This document shows positions 24,141 to 34,386 of a DNA stretch of 39,191 bases, one piece after another (position 1 is the first letter of the stretch; each line of letters begins with the position of its first letter). The stretch is from Neoconidiobolus thromboides FSU 785 (Eukaryota > Entomophthoromycota > Entomophthoromycetes > Entomophthorales > Neoconidiobolaceae), in NCBI GenBank assembly GCA_025603075.1, contig MU626436.1, positions 1 to 39,191 on the forward strand, given 5' to 3'. The notes under the pieces are model-generated. The model had not been told where the DNA came from. It was given only the letters and a program-made list of their open reading frames with translations, and ran no database searches. The position numbers were made by a program, and so were the translations under genes.

Positions 24141-25308
24141 ATGACGATAAAGAACCGAACAACAGAGTTCCAAGCGGTGGTTAGAACTATTCGAAATCGG
24201 GAGTCTCCAACACCGCCTTCTTCTTTAAATAGTAGAAATACTTCTAGGGCAAGTACCCCAAATAAAAATTTTAAAAAGAGTGAGTTTTCAAGGCAAGCTT
24301 CAGCGATTTCTAACAAGATCCAACAGACAGCGACTAAATTACAAAAATTGACAAAGCGTAAGAGAATTGATTTTATATAGTTTCTTGTTTAAAGCCTTTA
24401 TTTAGTTGCTAAAAAGAGATCATTATTTGATGATAAACCTACAGAAGTTAATGTAATTGCTAGCTATTATTATAATTAAAAGCAAAAATTTTAAATTAAG
24501 GATAGGAACTTACGTTTGCGATTAAACAAGATATAGCTGGTATCAACCAACAACTATCTACCTTACAACAGTACACAAAAAATCAGAATAATTCTTCTGG
24601 GAAAGGACAGCAAGAAGAGCATATTTCTAATGTGGTTACTAATCTTCAATCGCAACTTGCTAATACATCAATAAGCTTTAAAGACGTTTTAGAAATAAGA
24701 AGTGAAGTAAATTAAATCGAACGAAATAGTGATTTTAGCTAATATTAAATAGAACATGAAAGTAACTAGACAACGTAAAGAGCAATTCACTTACCAAGCA
24801 GCAAGTTATAAAAATGAACAAAGTAAACAGATATATATTCCCTATTTTAATAGTTATAATAATCCTTTAATTTAAGATGGCTATATACCCGAAGCCAATG
24901 GAGGAAACAAAGAATACTTGGCTTTAGACCTTGGTGACCCAGCATTACAGCAGATGCAACTGATTGAGCAACAGGACTCCTATATTGATTCTAGAGCAAG
25001 TGCGATCACTAATATTGAATCAACGATCGCTGAGTTAGGATCTGTTTTCCAACAGCTTGCTAACATGGTGGCGGAACAAAGAGATGTGGTTCAAAGGTAA
25101 TAATTTTTCTTAATCTAATATAGAGTCTGTTAAATGAAATAAAAATTATAGAATCGATGCTAATGTAGAGAGTATGGAGTTAAATGTCACGGGAGCACAA
25201 CAGGAACTTTTAAGATATTATACATCGATTTCATCCAATCGATGGCTTATTATTAAAGTGTTTGGGCTAATCGTTATGTTCATGGTGTTGTTTGTAACGC
25301 TGAGATAA
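24141..25308 (+). CDS. SED5: Syntaxin-5/Sed5, Golgi Qa-SNARE, 6 exons
   Basis: Target SNARE for ER-Golgi and intra-Golgi vesicle fusion. Exons: 24141-24357, 24406-24452, 24506-24706, 24753-24822, 24877-25096, 25152-25308, giving 303 residues. The N-terminus MTIKNRTTEFQAVV is the Sed5 peptide that binds the SM protein Sly1. The Habc region follows (FSRQASAISNKIQQTATKL, LFDDKPTEVNELTFAIKQDI). FKDVLEIRSENMKVTRQRKEQF is the syntaxin-5 linker. The SNARE motif begins at LIEQQDSYIDSRASAI; its central layer Gln is in ELGSVFQQLANMVAEQ. It ends in a C-terminal anchor, LIIKVFGLIVMFMVLFVTL. A Ser/Pro/Thr-rich insert lies at about 20-45. Confidence 0.94.
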
Positions 25309-25918
25309 AAAAATTGGATTTAATAGTAAAGTTATACTCAATGTTTTTATATTACTTTTTTTGGGAGTTTGTGAATGATTGAATTTGAAGATTTTTATTA
25401 GTTGTTTATATGAACCTGAATTGGGTTTTTAGTAAATAATAAAATAATACTTAATTACAGTATTAACTTGTAAAGGTTTCGTAAAGTAATTTTAGTTATT
25501 TTAATTTTATTATCAGATTTGCATTGTGGATATAATTTTCCAAATTGGTGCTAACGCAAGCGACCCTTTATGAACTCATGAAGGTTAAGGAAAATTCGAA
25601 ATTTATTTATTTGTTACAATTTTGATATAGTTTAATTAATAGCTTAAAGTTTTGAATATATTCTACTATGTAAATAATATTTTAATTCGGCATTGCTTAA
25701 GTTATAAAAAAACAAAATATTGAAATATTAATCATTTATTTATGAGTATGGTCTTTACCTTATAGAAAATTGATTTATATAAAAAATAAACAAAACAAAA
25801 AGCTTTAAAATTTATTTTGACTTATGTGAATTGAAGAAAATCTAAAATATAATTTAAATATGATTAGACTTTTAATTTTTGACTATTTTCATTTAAAAAG
25901 CTCATGACAATAATAAGG

Positions 25919-26019
25919 TATGGGAATATATTTGTGTTTAAGAATTTTATTAAAAAAATTTCGCTCAAATAGTGCTTAAAAGATGGAAAAAGTAATAAGC
26001 TCGAAAAAACACCCTCATA
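25919..26019 (+). mobile_element. MITE-like element, copy B
   Basis: TA-TGGGAATAT... at the left and ...AAAACACCCTCA-TA at the right. The core has TTTAAGAATTTTA and CTCAAATAGTGCTTAAAAGAT as in copy D. Confidence 0.85.
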
Positions 26020-26101
26020 TGTTACGAAATCTAAAAATAAAAAAAATAACAGATTAAAGAGTTAGTCGCATTTAAGTTATTTTAGTATTGATGAAAACTA
26101 T

Positions 26102-26146
26102 TTATTATCATTGTTATTATCATTGTTATTATCATTGTTATTATCA
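26102..26146. repeat. 12-bp minisatellite (TTATTATCATTG) x3.75
   Basis: Three full, exact copies and a 9-nt partial copy, about 175 bp upstream of the GST A start codon. Confidence 0.9.
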
Positions 26147-26319
26147 ATTGAAGTACTGAGAACTTTCTTAATCTTTCTAACTAAAGCATACTTCGTCAAT
26201 TTAGTTTTTAACTAATTACTATTTTAATACAGCAGCTTTAATTACTAATTTTCTTGAACAATTGTCTAAGTGACGTAAGTATCAACTATAAATATCAACT
26301 AAATTTTGCGTGAATTATT

Positions 26320-27204
26320 ATGGCTCAACTAAAAACATTATCTTACGCCCTTTACAGTGGTGAGGAACATAATCTATGTTTTTCTCCATTTGCTTGGCGT
26401 ACCCAGTTAGCTTTAAAACATAAGGTAGTTTATAAGCTTAATATTGAATGATAACTTGACTGTTAATTAGGGCATTGAGTTTGATGAAATTAAAGTTAGA
26501 TTTAAGGATATTAATTCTATAATATCAAAGTTAACGTAAGTGTAATTCATAACCCTAGATAATTGCGAATTCTCATTTTACTAGTGATAACAAATGGAAA
26601 AAAGTTCCAGCAGTTCAATTCAGTACTGGTGAGGTAGTTTTTGACAGTAGAACCATAGCTGATGACTTGGAAAATAAATATCAAAATCAACCCAAGTTAT
26701 TTCCAAATGGTACTCAACTAGCCCACTTTTTGGAGCATTATGTAATGGCCAATTTTATGGTGCTAGGAGCTGCTGTCTTGGACACCGAATTCTTGACCTT
26801 TAAAAAAGAAGACCAAGAGTTTTTGAAACCTATTTTTGATAAACTTAATTATGTGATTAAACCTAAGGAAGAAACATATCCGAAAATTGCTAAGTTTTTA
26901 AAGCCTATTGAGTTGATGCTAAAGGAAACCCCTTTTTTTGAGGGAGAAAAACGTAATTACTATTATTATTAATCTTACATGCTATTTATCTTTTTGTTTA
27001 GCTACTTATAGCGATTATATTGTGTTTGCATTCCTTCAATGGTTTAGGGTGTTAACTCCTTTACATTACAAAAATATCATTGAAGATGCAGAAGATAAAA
27101 CTTTATTTAAATGGTTTGAAAGTATCCTTGATCTTAACAATGGTTATGCCAGATCTTTCCCAGTAAATACTCAATATGGTGAATTTGCTTTAAAAAATAA
27201 CTAA
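26320..27204 (+). CDS. Etherase-type glutathione S-transferase, paralogue A, 4 exons
   Basis: Probable cytosolic glutathione transferase of the LigE/fungal GTE (etherase-related) type. Exons: 26320-26424, 26471-26535, 26585-26952, 27002-27204, giving 246 residues. FSPFAWRTQLALKHKGIEF (21-39) is the N-terminal thioredoxin-fold signature, with the serine of FSP as the candidate glutathione-activating residue. KVPAVQF and DSRTIADDLENKY form the glutathione-binding second half. The helical C-terminal domain ends in FKWFESILDLNNGYARSFP and QYGEF. Substrate unknown. It shares exon lengths 105/65/368 nt with paralogues B and D, showing recent tandem duplication, and its last 106 coding bases are identical to B. 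Confidence 0.85.
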
Positions 27205-27343
27205 AATGATATAATAAATTAAATTCAAAATAACTTAAATTTATTGTTTCTATTCGGATAACAATGCTCCTAGGAGCATTCAAGTTGTATTTTAAAATTA
27301 AATTCAGATGCCTGTATAGGCCAAAAGGTATCTGGATTTTATA

Positions 27344-27456
27344 AGTGTAGTTAATCAAGTAAGATAGGTAGTGAAATAAAATAAGAATCAGGATACTGTG
27401 AAATCTAGTACTCAGGGTTTGGAGTCAAGAACAGCTGTTGCTGGATTAACTACACT
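27344..27456. repeat. 13-bp perfect inverted repeat, arms 87 bp apart
   Basis: AGTGTAGTTAATC at 27344-27356 and GATTAACTACACT at 27444-27456. The similarity extends weakly outward. It could be a second, unrelated small inverted-repeat element. Confidence 0.6.
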
Positions 27457-27717
27457 ATAAGTCGAAAGGTCTTAGTTTATGTGACTAAGATAGACTTGGG
27501 TTATGAGGAATAGCACTTAATAGGTTACAAGCTATATAAGACAAATAGAATAGACAATACTAATGTAAAATCTACGTAAAATACTATTAAGAAAACTTAG
27601 TGGCTTTATTAAATGTTCGAGATAGCAAAGAATAATTCAGTTAAAAAGCCTCAAGCTACTATACTCTGTAAACTCTTTTATACTCTGAAAAGTATAAATA
27701 TCAAAATGAGAAGGTAA

Positions 27718-27821
27718 TATGGGGGTGTTTTTTTGATTTCATTACTTTTTCCATTTTTCAAGTGCTATTTGAGTAGAATAATTACTAGTAAAATTCTTAA
27801 ATAAAAAAATACATCCCCATA
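27718..27821 (-). mobile_element. MITE-like element, copy C (inverted)
   Basis: TA-TGGGGGTGTTTTTTTG at the left and AAAATACATCCCCA-TA at the right. In the opposite orientation to A, B, D and F: the core reads AAGTGCTATTTGAG on the plus strand. Its ends are the best preserved. Confidence 0.9.
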
Positions 27822-28108
27822 TTCTTTGGGATGGAGCTAGAAATTCTCATAGCAAATCAAAATAGGAACGTGGGATTGATTTTCTCTGAACTCGAGAACA
27901 CAACAGCTTAGGCGATTGTTATGCTATAATTAACTATGGGACTGACAAAGCGATATTTCACAATACTTTGAATTCAAATATTTTTACATGGGTATGTATA
28001 TAGCAATAATCCTAAAATACTCTAGATAGGAGTACATGTAATTAAAGTATAATATTTTTTGGAAACGGAACAATAAAGAATCGGAATCGTTAGTTCTCAA
28101 GACTTCTA

Positions 28109-28213
28109 TATGGGGATATATTCTTGTATTTAAGAATTCTACTAACAGTTTTTCTACTCAAATAGTGCTTAGAAGATGGAAAAATTATTAGAGCCAAAAG
28201 AAATACCCCCGTA
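28109..28213 (+). mobile_element. MITE-like element, copy D
   Basis: TA-TGGGGATATATTC at the left and AAATACCCCCG-TA at the right. The core has TTTAAGAATTCTACTAACA and CTCAAATAGTGCTTAGAAGAT. Confidence 0.88.
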
Positions 28214-28842
28214 TATTATTACTACGCTAAGATACAATTTATTTATGCTATAAAAATATGATAATATGCGTATGTCTTAAAGCATTAAAGATATTTAAAT
28301 GCTCTGTAGATAGCAAATTAATGTTAGCTAGTGAAATATCTTAGGACTATAAGAATCAAATCATATTTTTCGACTTTGTCCTAAAAAGATTCTTGTTTAT
28401 TGTACAAGTTTTACTACATATTAATAGGTTTAGCGCTTCAGCCTAATAACCCATTTTGATTTTCTATGACTCGATTTTTTTCCTTGCAACAAAGTCAAGT
28501 CCATAATAGATCATGATATTTTTAAAATAAAATAGTTCATTTGCTAAGCAGCTTTACCTTGTTAAAAAAGCTACCTTTTTATTAGACTGGTAAGCACAAA
28601 GGTCCATGTTAGTATAGCATTAGTTATTATACGATTGATATCAGAGCCAACTTGTAGAATATGCTTTCTGATGGGCTTTATAATGATCTCTTAAACCCCT
28701 TTGAAAGATGCTAGTATTTATTGATGCCATTTTTTCATCTACTAAGTGATACATTAGTTTAATATCAGAATTAAAGTATTGTTTAAACAATAATCCAGAA
28801 TAATAGTGAGTTGATTTTATCTAACTACAAATAAATATAAAA

Positions 28843-28947
28843 CATGGGGATGTTTTTTTTGACTTCATTACTTTTTCCATTTTTTAAGCACTATTTGAGT
28901 GGAAAAGCTATTAATAAAATTCTTAAACACAAAAATACATCTCCATA
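28843..28947 (-). mobile_element. MITE-like element, copy E (inverted)
   Basis: CA-TGGGGATGTTTTTTTTG at the left and AAAATACATCTCCA-TA at the right. The core is GCACTATTTGAGTGG. Very similar to copy C over its whole length. Confidence 0.9.
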
Positions 28948-29107
28948 TATTAAATTGATTCAAGTCTTAATCATTATATGAAAATGATAAATATAATAAC
29001 AAAAACTATTAATATAAAATTGTTTAACTGGAATTAAGAATTTTTAAAATAGAAACTATTGTACTTTATTAGTAGTATTTAATTTAGCACTCCAAGATGT
29101 AATAAAA

Positions 29108-29989
29108 CTAATTCAAAGCAAATTCACCATATTGAGTATTTACTGGGAAAGATCTGGCATAACCATTGTTAAGATCAAGGATACTTTCAAACCATTTAAA
29201 TAAAGTTTTATCTTCTGCATTTTCAACAACGTGTTTAAAATGTAAAGGGGTTATAACTCTAAACCATTGGAGGAAGGCAAATACGATATAATCGCTGTAA
29301 GTTGCTACAAAATAAGTTAGCATTTGATCGAATTATAAATGAAAAGAAAACTACGTTGGTCCCCCTCAATAAAAGCAGAATCTTTAAGGGTCAACCCAAT
29401 AGGGCTTAAAAATTTGCTCAATTCCGGGTAGACTTCTTCTTTGGGCTTAACAAACTGTCCAAGGTGAGTAAAGAAACCTTTGGCATACTCTTGATCCTCC
29501 TTTTGGAAGATTAATTTCTCTGAGGGCAATAAGAGGGCAAAGAAAGTCAAGATATTGGTAATAAAGTAATTTTCTAAAAATAAAGCAGTGTGCTTGCCGT
29601 TTGGGAATAACTTGGGGGCCTCTGGATACTTTTGCTCCAAAGCATAAGCAATATCACGGCTATCATAAGCCTGAGATCCATCTTCAAATTTTACTAAGGG
29701 TACTTGTTTCCATTTACCATTACTATTGAATGTTAATAAGTTATAAATAGATAATGAGATTTGGTTACGTTATTTCAGATATTGTTGAGCCTACATCTTT
29801 AAAGCGGAGTTGTATTTCTTCAAAGTCGACATTCTACGTAAATAATCAATAAAATAAAATAATGATTTCTAATAGATAGTTTACTTTATGTTTCAATGCT
29901 AATTGAGTACGCCAAGCGAAAGGGGAAAGATATAAATTATCTTTGCCATTGGAAAGTAAATAGAATTCGGCTTTGTTGTCTTGAACCAT
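29108..29989 (-). CDS. Etherase-type glutathione S-transferase, paralogue B, 4 exons
   Basis: Second intact paralogue. Exons: 29989-29885, 29833-29769, 29722-29355, 29304-29108, giving 244 residues. LSPFAWRTQLALKHK, then FEEIQLRFKDVGS, QVPLVKFEDGS and YDSRDIAYALEQKYPEAP, then YSDYIVFAFLQWFRVITP and FKWFESILDLNN. Compared with A, the middle exon is strongly diverged in protein sequence while the 3' end is identical in DNA. It points toward A, with which it is convergent. The role is inferred from family only: glutathione conjugation or ether-bond reduction, likely detoxification. Confidence 0.85.
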
Positions 29990-30339
29990 GATGTTTTTTT
30001 ATTGTTGATAGAATGCGAAATTCATGGTTTTATACTGATTTATTCAATATTAAGGTTCTTACAGTTCGGTTAAACCGTATGGTTTATTACCAATGTTTTT
30101 TAGTGTTACAAGGATACCTGTTTGCTGTTCAATCAAATGTACTTACAGAAGTTCCAAAAGGATAATTTGCTTTTTTAGTCCATTTTTATTCTTCTTTAGT
30201 TCCAATCATCATCATTTTAAAATCTAATTTAGTTTTGATATGACGTAGCGGATAAATAAAATTTTATTTAGAATAATTTACAGATGTGAAATTTAAGACC
30301 AAGTTTTATTCAATAAGTATATTCAAGTAATAACAAAAA
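29990..30339. other. Intergenic between GST B and GST pseudogene
   Basis: AT-rich promoter side of GST B. No other gene recognised. Confidence 0.5.
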
Positions 30340-31202
30340 TCAAATTTGATGCTCAGGATTAACAGAGAATGACCTGGTATACCCATCATAAATATCAAGA
30401 ATACTTTTGAACTATCTAAACATGGTCCTGTCTTCTATATCTTCACGATATTTAAAATATAATGGCACCATTATTCGAAGCCATTATAAACGACAAAATA
30501 TAACATAATCACTATAGCCAACTTAAAGATATTAACGGCACTAAATCAACAATTAAATGAAATCTATAATAGTCATCTTTGAGAAGTAATGATCTTTTTA
30601 GAACTTTTCTAATAGGTTGAAAATATTTTTCAACCTCATAATATAATACTTAATTAGATTCAATAAACTTTTTCAAGTTACTGTGAACTCTTTCAAAATT
30701 AACTTTGTCTTCTTTTTGGAAGATTTTATATTCCGTTTTTTATTACTAAGTCAGCAAAGGGAGAGAAATAGATGTCATAATAGCCTAATAAATTTTTTGA
30801 AAGATGTGTAGTATTTGGGGATAACTCTGGATCTGAGGGGTACATTTCATCTAGTTTGGTAGCTGTTTTCGCTATTATAAGGGATGTTATTTAGATACAG
30901 CTAAAACTGGGATTAACAATCATTTGCTATTACTAAATGAATAGTTAAACCATAATCTTATTTTGGTCATTTGGTCAATTACCTTAGTTTTAAGACTTCC
31001 TTTTTTATCTGATTAGATCTAAGTAGTATTATACCAAAGTTTAAGCCCTGTAAGTTATAAACGAAGCATTTGATAATAATAAAATTATAATCACCTTATA
31101 TTTTAAACCTAATCGAATACTTCAGCCATATGGGAATACGTGAAGTTTGTTGCATTTACCTCTGACTAGCAAATATAATTTAAATTCTAATGTACTTGAC
31201 AT
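30340..31202 (-). pseudogene. Etherase-type GST pseudogene, copy C
   Basis: It lies in the same orientation and order as B and D, with the same four-exon plan still visible. The ATG at 31202 opens a 35-codon exon ending LGLKYK. An exon 2 remnant (GLNFGIILLRSNQIK) follows, then exon 3 remnants (KLDEMYPSDPELSPNTTHL) and exon 4 (YSDYVIF, EDIEDRTMF, SILDIYDGYTRSF). Stops interrupt it: the Trp of SPFAWRT is TGA (31134-31132), the Trp after NGK is TGA (30922-30920), the Gln of LQWF is TAA (30486-30484) and the Trp of FKWF is TAG (30414-30412). The 3' acceptor and FPVNTQYGEF are also damaged. Not functional. Confidence 0.85.
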
Positions 31203-31563
31203 TGGTAATTTTGTTAAAAATCTCAAGGGCTTCAATTTATAAATTCACATTTGATCTTATTATGGAATTATTGATAAAATTGAAAAGTGACAAATTTTAA
31301 TTCATAAGGTCTTATTACCATAGTGTATATCAAATATATGCCCTATAGTCAGATAAAATGGTCAAAACATACTCAACATGAATAAATATAAAATAATAAC
31401 TAGGTGATTTTATCGCCTTAAAGTAGCACTCATACTATTCTATTGCACCTCGCATTTATAAACATTAAAATCACTAGACTTTATATTATTAATGCAAAGC
31501 TGATCAATAAAGTCAAAGAAATTGAAGACACATACTTAGAAACTGAGGTTATTTATTTTGAAT
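31203..31563. other. Intergenic between GST pseudogene and GST D
   Basis: No gene or element recognised. Confidence 0.5.
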
Positions 31564-32439
31564 TCAGATCTTTTTAGCAAATTCACCATATTGAGTATTA
31601 ACTGGGAAAGATCTAGCATAACCATCATAAAGGTCAAGGATACTTTCAAACCATTTAAATACGGTCTTATCCTCTATATCTTCAACAGTATGTTTAAAAT
31701 GTAGAGGAGTCATAACTCTGAACCATTGTAGGTAACCAAATACGATATAATCGCTGAAAGTAGCTAGATAAAAATAAAATTTAAAACTACAATAAAACTA
31801 TAAGATTTACTTTGATCTCCTTCAAGAAATTGATGACTTTTCAACATAAGCTCAATAGGCTTTAAAAATTTCGCTACTTCTGGATAAAGCTTATCCGGCG
31901 TGTCAATAGTAAACTGAAACTCTTCATAAATACGCTTAAATGCTAACTTATCTTTCTCCTTATAGGTGTCCACTTCGGTGTCTAATGCTAGGCCGAAGAA
32001 TGGTAGAGATCCATACATGGTATAATGACTTAAAAAGTTGGCCAATTGGGGACCGTTTGGGAATAACTTTGGACCGTTTGGATATCTTTTATCTAGCTCG
32101 ATGGCAATTGGTTTGCTATCAAAAAGCACATCATCTTCAGAAAATTTTATAGTTGGAACCAAGCCCCACTTCCCATGGCTTAGGGTATAAATTAGTTTAT
32201 TAAAATTGATAGTTTATGAAGCTTACGTTACTTGGTTGATTGTTTCTTTTATTTGACTAAAGCGTAAGTATTCTTCTTCGAAATTAATTTTCTAAATGTC
32301 ATTTAGTTTATTTATGTGATTTATCATTTATTACCTTATGCTTCATTGCAAGCTGAGTACTCCAGGCATAGGGTGATAAACATAAATTATCTTTTTCACC
32401 ACTGACTAATAAATATAAAGTAGGGATTTCAGTACCCAT
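31564..32439 (-). CDS. Etherase-type glutathione S-transferase, paralogue D, 4 exons
   Basis: Third intact paralogue. Exons: 32439-32335, 32291-32227, 32178-31811, 31763-31564, giving 245 residues. LSPYAWSTQLAMKHK replaces the usual Arg of the WRT motif by Ser, which may alter substrate or glutathione handling. LVPTIKF and DSKPIAIELDKRYPNGP follow, then FGLALDTEVDTYKEKDK. The C-terminal part FSDYIVFGYLQWFRVMTP, FKWFESILDLYDGYARSFP closely matches A and B. Splice phases and exon lengths 105/65/368 are conserved. The stop is TGA. Confidence 0.85.
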
Positions 32440-33393
32440 TTTAATTTTAACAAAAAGGTTAAAATTCAAAATATTAAACTAAAAAAGTGAAGTTTTTTCT
32501 TATTAATCCTTTATATATCGAAATACTTATCCCTAAATTTCTAGTGACATCAAACCTACTAAATGCCAATCTCTAAAAATGGCAATTTGGTTTTCATTTT
32601 TAGCTCATTGCACAAATAATTTCTTTAGTACTTCATTGATCCTGAGTTATCATATCAATCTTATTAACTATTGTGTTTATATACTTCAAGTTATAAGACA
32701 AATAGTACTAAAGAGCCAAATTAAAAAGTGATTTAAATGAGTTTATTATGCTTCTTTGTTTTATTAAATATGGTAAGCTAACAAGTAGAAATGAAAGTAT
32801 CTTAAGTATTATAAAATTACAAAACTGAAAGAATAATTTATACACCTAACAAACATAGGATCGAATATGTTGTAATCAATAATAGGTGGTATGAACAAAA
32901 TTATGAATAATTGTCTAATAAGTTAGTTTTTAATAAAAAATGGATACTTTTAAAATTAATATATTTTTAGAAAATAAATTCCACTTTTATATAAATGAAG
33001 TGTAATCAAGATTTTCTAACAAAATATATATTGAATAGAAGGCATTGTCATGTCTTTTTACTTTGTTTCTGTTAGGGCATTTGGATACTTATAAATTCTA
33101 GAATGTTTTTCTATAGTTTGAAGGGACCCTTATTAGTGAAAAATTAGAGTTGATTAGAATATGGAAATCACAAAAGATAGGATTGTAAATGTCTATGTAA
33201 AGTGGTATTAATTGTGGTATTATCCTTGAACTTCTTTTAAATGCTATATTTCTACTCTTGTTGACAATACCCTCAAATAATATAAAGCAATTTATAACAA
33301 CTAGTCTTAATTTAAAAAAAGTTTATATTTATATAATTTCTCTAACTTTACTTGATTTTATAGTATTAAAATAAAAGATCGAATAATTCAAAA
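32440..33393. other. Intergenic GST D - ABC ATPase
   Basis: AT-rich. GST D promoter on the left and 3' flank of the ABC gene on the right. No further gene found. Confidence 0.55.
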
Positions 33394-34386
33394 TTAAACA
33401 ACGACAATAGCATCTAATGGAGCACTTGATAGATCGAACTTACCTGGCGTAGTTGAAAGCGATAAAGTCTTTGTAGCTACTCTATCGGATTGAGCTGGGT
33501 CATGAGTAATCCAAACACAGATACTTTGATGTTTTTTACTCAATATCGTATTTTCTACTAAACCTACTGACTTGGGGTCTAAAGCACTCGTAGGCTCTAT
33601 TTATTTATATTAATTACAGTACCATTGGAATAATGAACATCTAATTACCATCTAATAACAAAACAGTTGGATGACATGATAATGCTATAGCCATACTGAT
33701 ACGCTGGGACTCACCACCTGAAAGCGTGTTCCACTCTTTATCCCATAAATCAGTGCTTATACCCCAACTATAAAATTAAGTAACTACTTTATAATGCTAA
33801 AATAAAATATTTACTCCCTAGCAATTTCAACCTAAAAATTAATTTAATAAATAAGCTATTTATGAGCGTAAATTAACTTACTGGGTCTCCCAACTCTTTC
33901 TTTTTATTGGAACTGAATTTGTGTACCTTTTCAAAAAAATCACGTGGGGATCCGGGTAAAATAGCTTAATGATTTCGTTTAATACTCATTATTATTTAAA
34001 TATTATAAGTAAACTACCTGGTCTTTGCGGTACATACATCACTTTACTGCGCCAAATAGGTATGGTTAATTGTTCCGGTGTTCTTTTCATACGTTATTTA
34101 TAAAATTCAATACAATTAATATATTAATTTACTGATTGTTTAAGGTAAATCCCCCCATCTCAAAAGGTATAAGCTCTGCTAAACATTTTAATATGGTTGT
34201 TTTACTAATAAATAAATGAGATTTATTATTTTATTCCTATTGTTATTGATATTACCCAGAACCACTTGGACCTTTAATTGTCAATATATCGCCCTCGTTT
34301 AATTTAAAAGAAATATCAGAAAATAATCGACTTCCTTCTTCTTGTGGTTTATCTTTACATAAATTTTGTACTATAAATTCTGCCAT
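33394..34386 (-). CDS. Stand-alone ABC ATPase (YbbL/FetA/STAR1-like), 7 exons
   Basis: Nucleotide-binding subunit of an ABC transporter, without membrane domain. Exons: 34386-34256, 34204-34133, 34082-34018, 33964-33882, 33831-33815, 33767-33649, 33596-33394, giving 229 residues. Walker A is GPSGSGKTT (39-47). The Q-loop is VMYVPQRPAILPGSPRDFF, whose VPQRPAxLPG form is typical of the YbbL/FetA (plant STAR1) group. The signature is NTLSGGESQRISMAIAL, Walker B is VLLLDEPTSALDP, and the H-loop is VWITHDPAQSDR. It should pair with a YbbM/FetB/STAR2-type permease, not present in this window. The substrate is unknown: FetAB is linked to iron export and STAR1/2 to UDP-glucose. Exon 5 has only 17 nt. 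Confidence 0.88.

Larger units (their letters stand above)
25309..26319. other. Intergenic SED5-GST A with a MITE and a minisatellite
   Basis: It holds MITE copy B (25919-26019) and a 12-bp tandem repeat (26102-26146). Nothing else was recognised. Confidence 0.6.
27205..29107. other. Intergenic between convergent GST A and B, MITE-rich
   Basis: Three MITE copies (C, D, E) and a 13-bp inverted repeat lie here. No gene or gene remnant recognised otherwise. Confidence 0.6.

Noticed and set aside
31940-32152. Plus-strand 70-codon frame
   Set aside because: Antisense to exon 3 of GST D.
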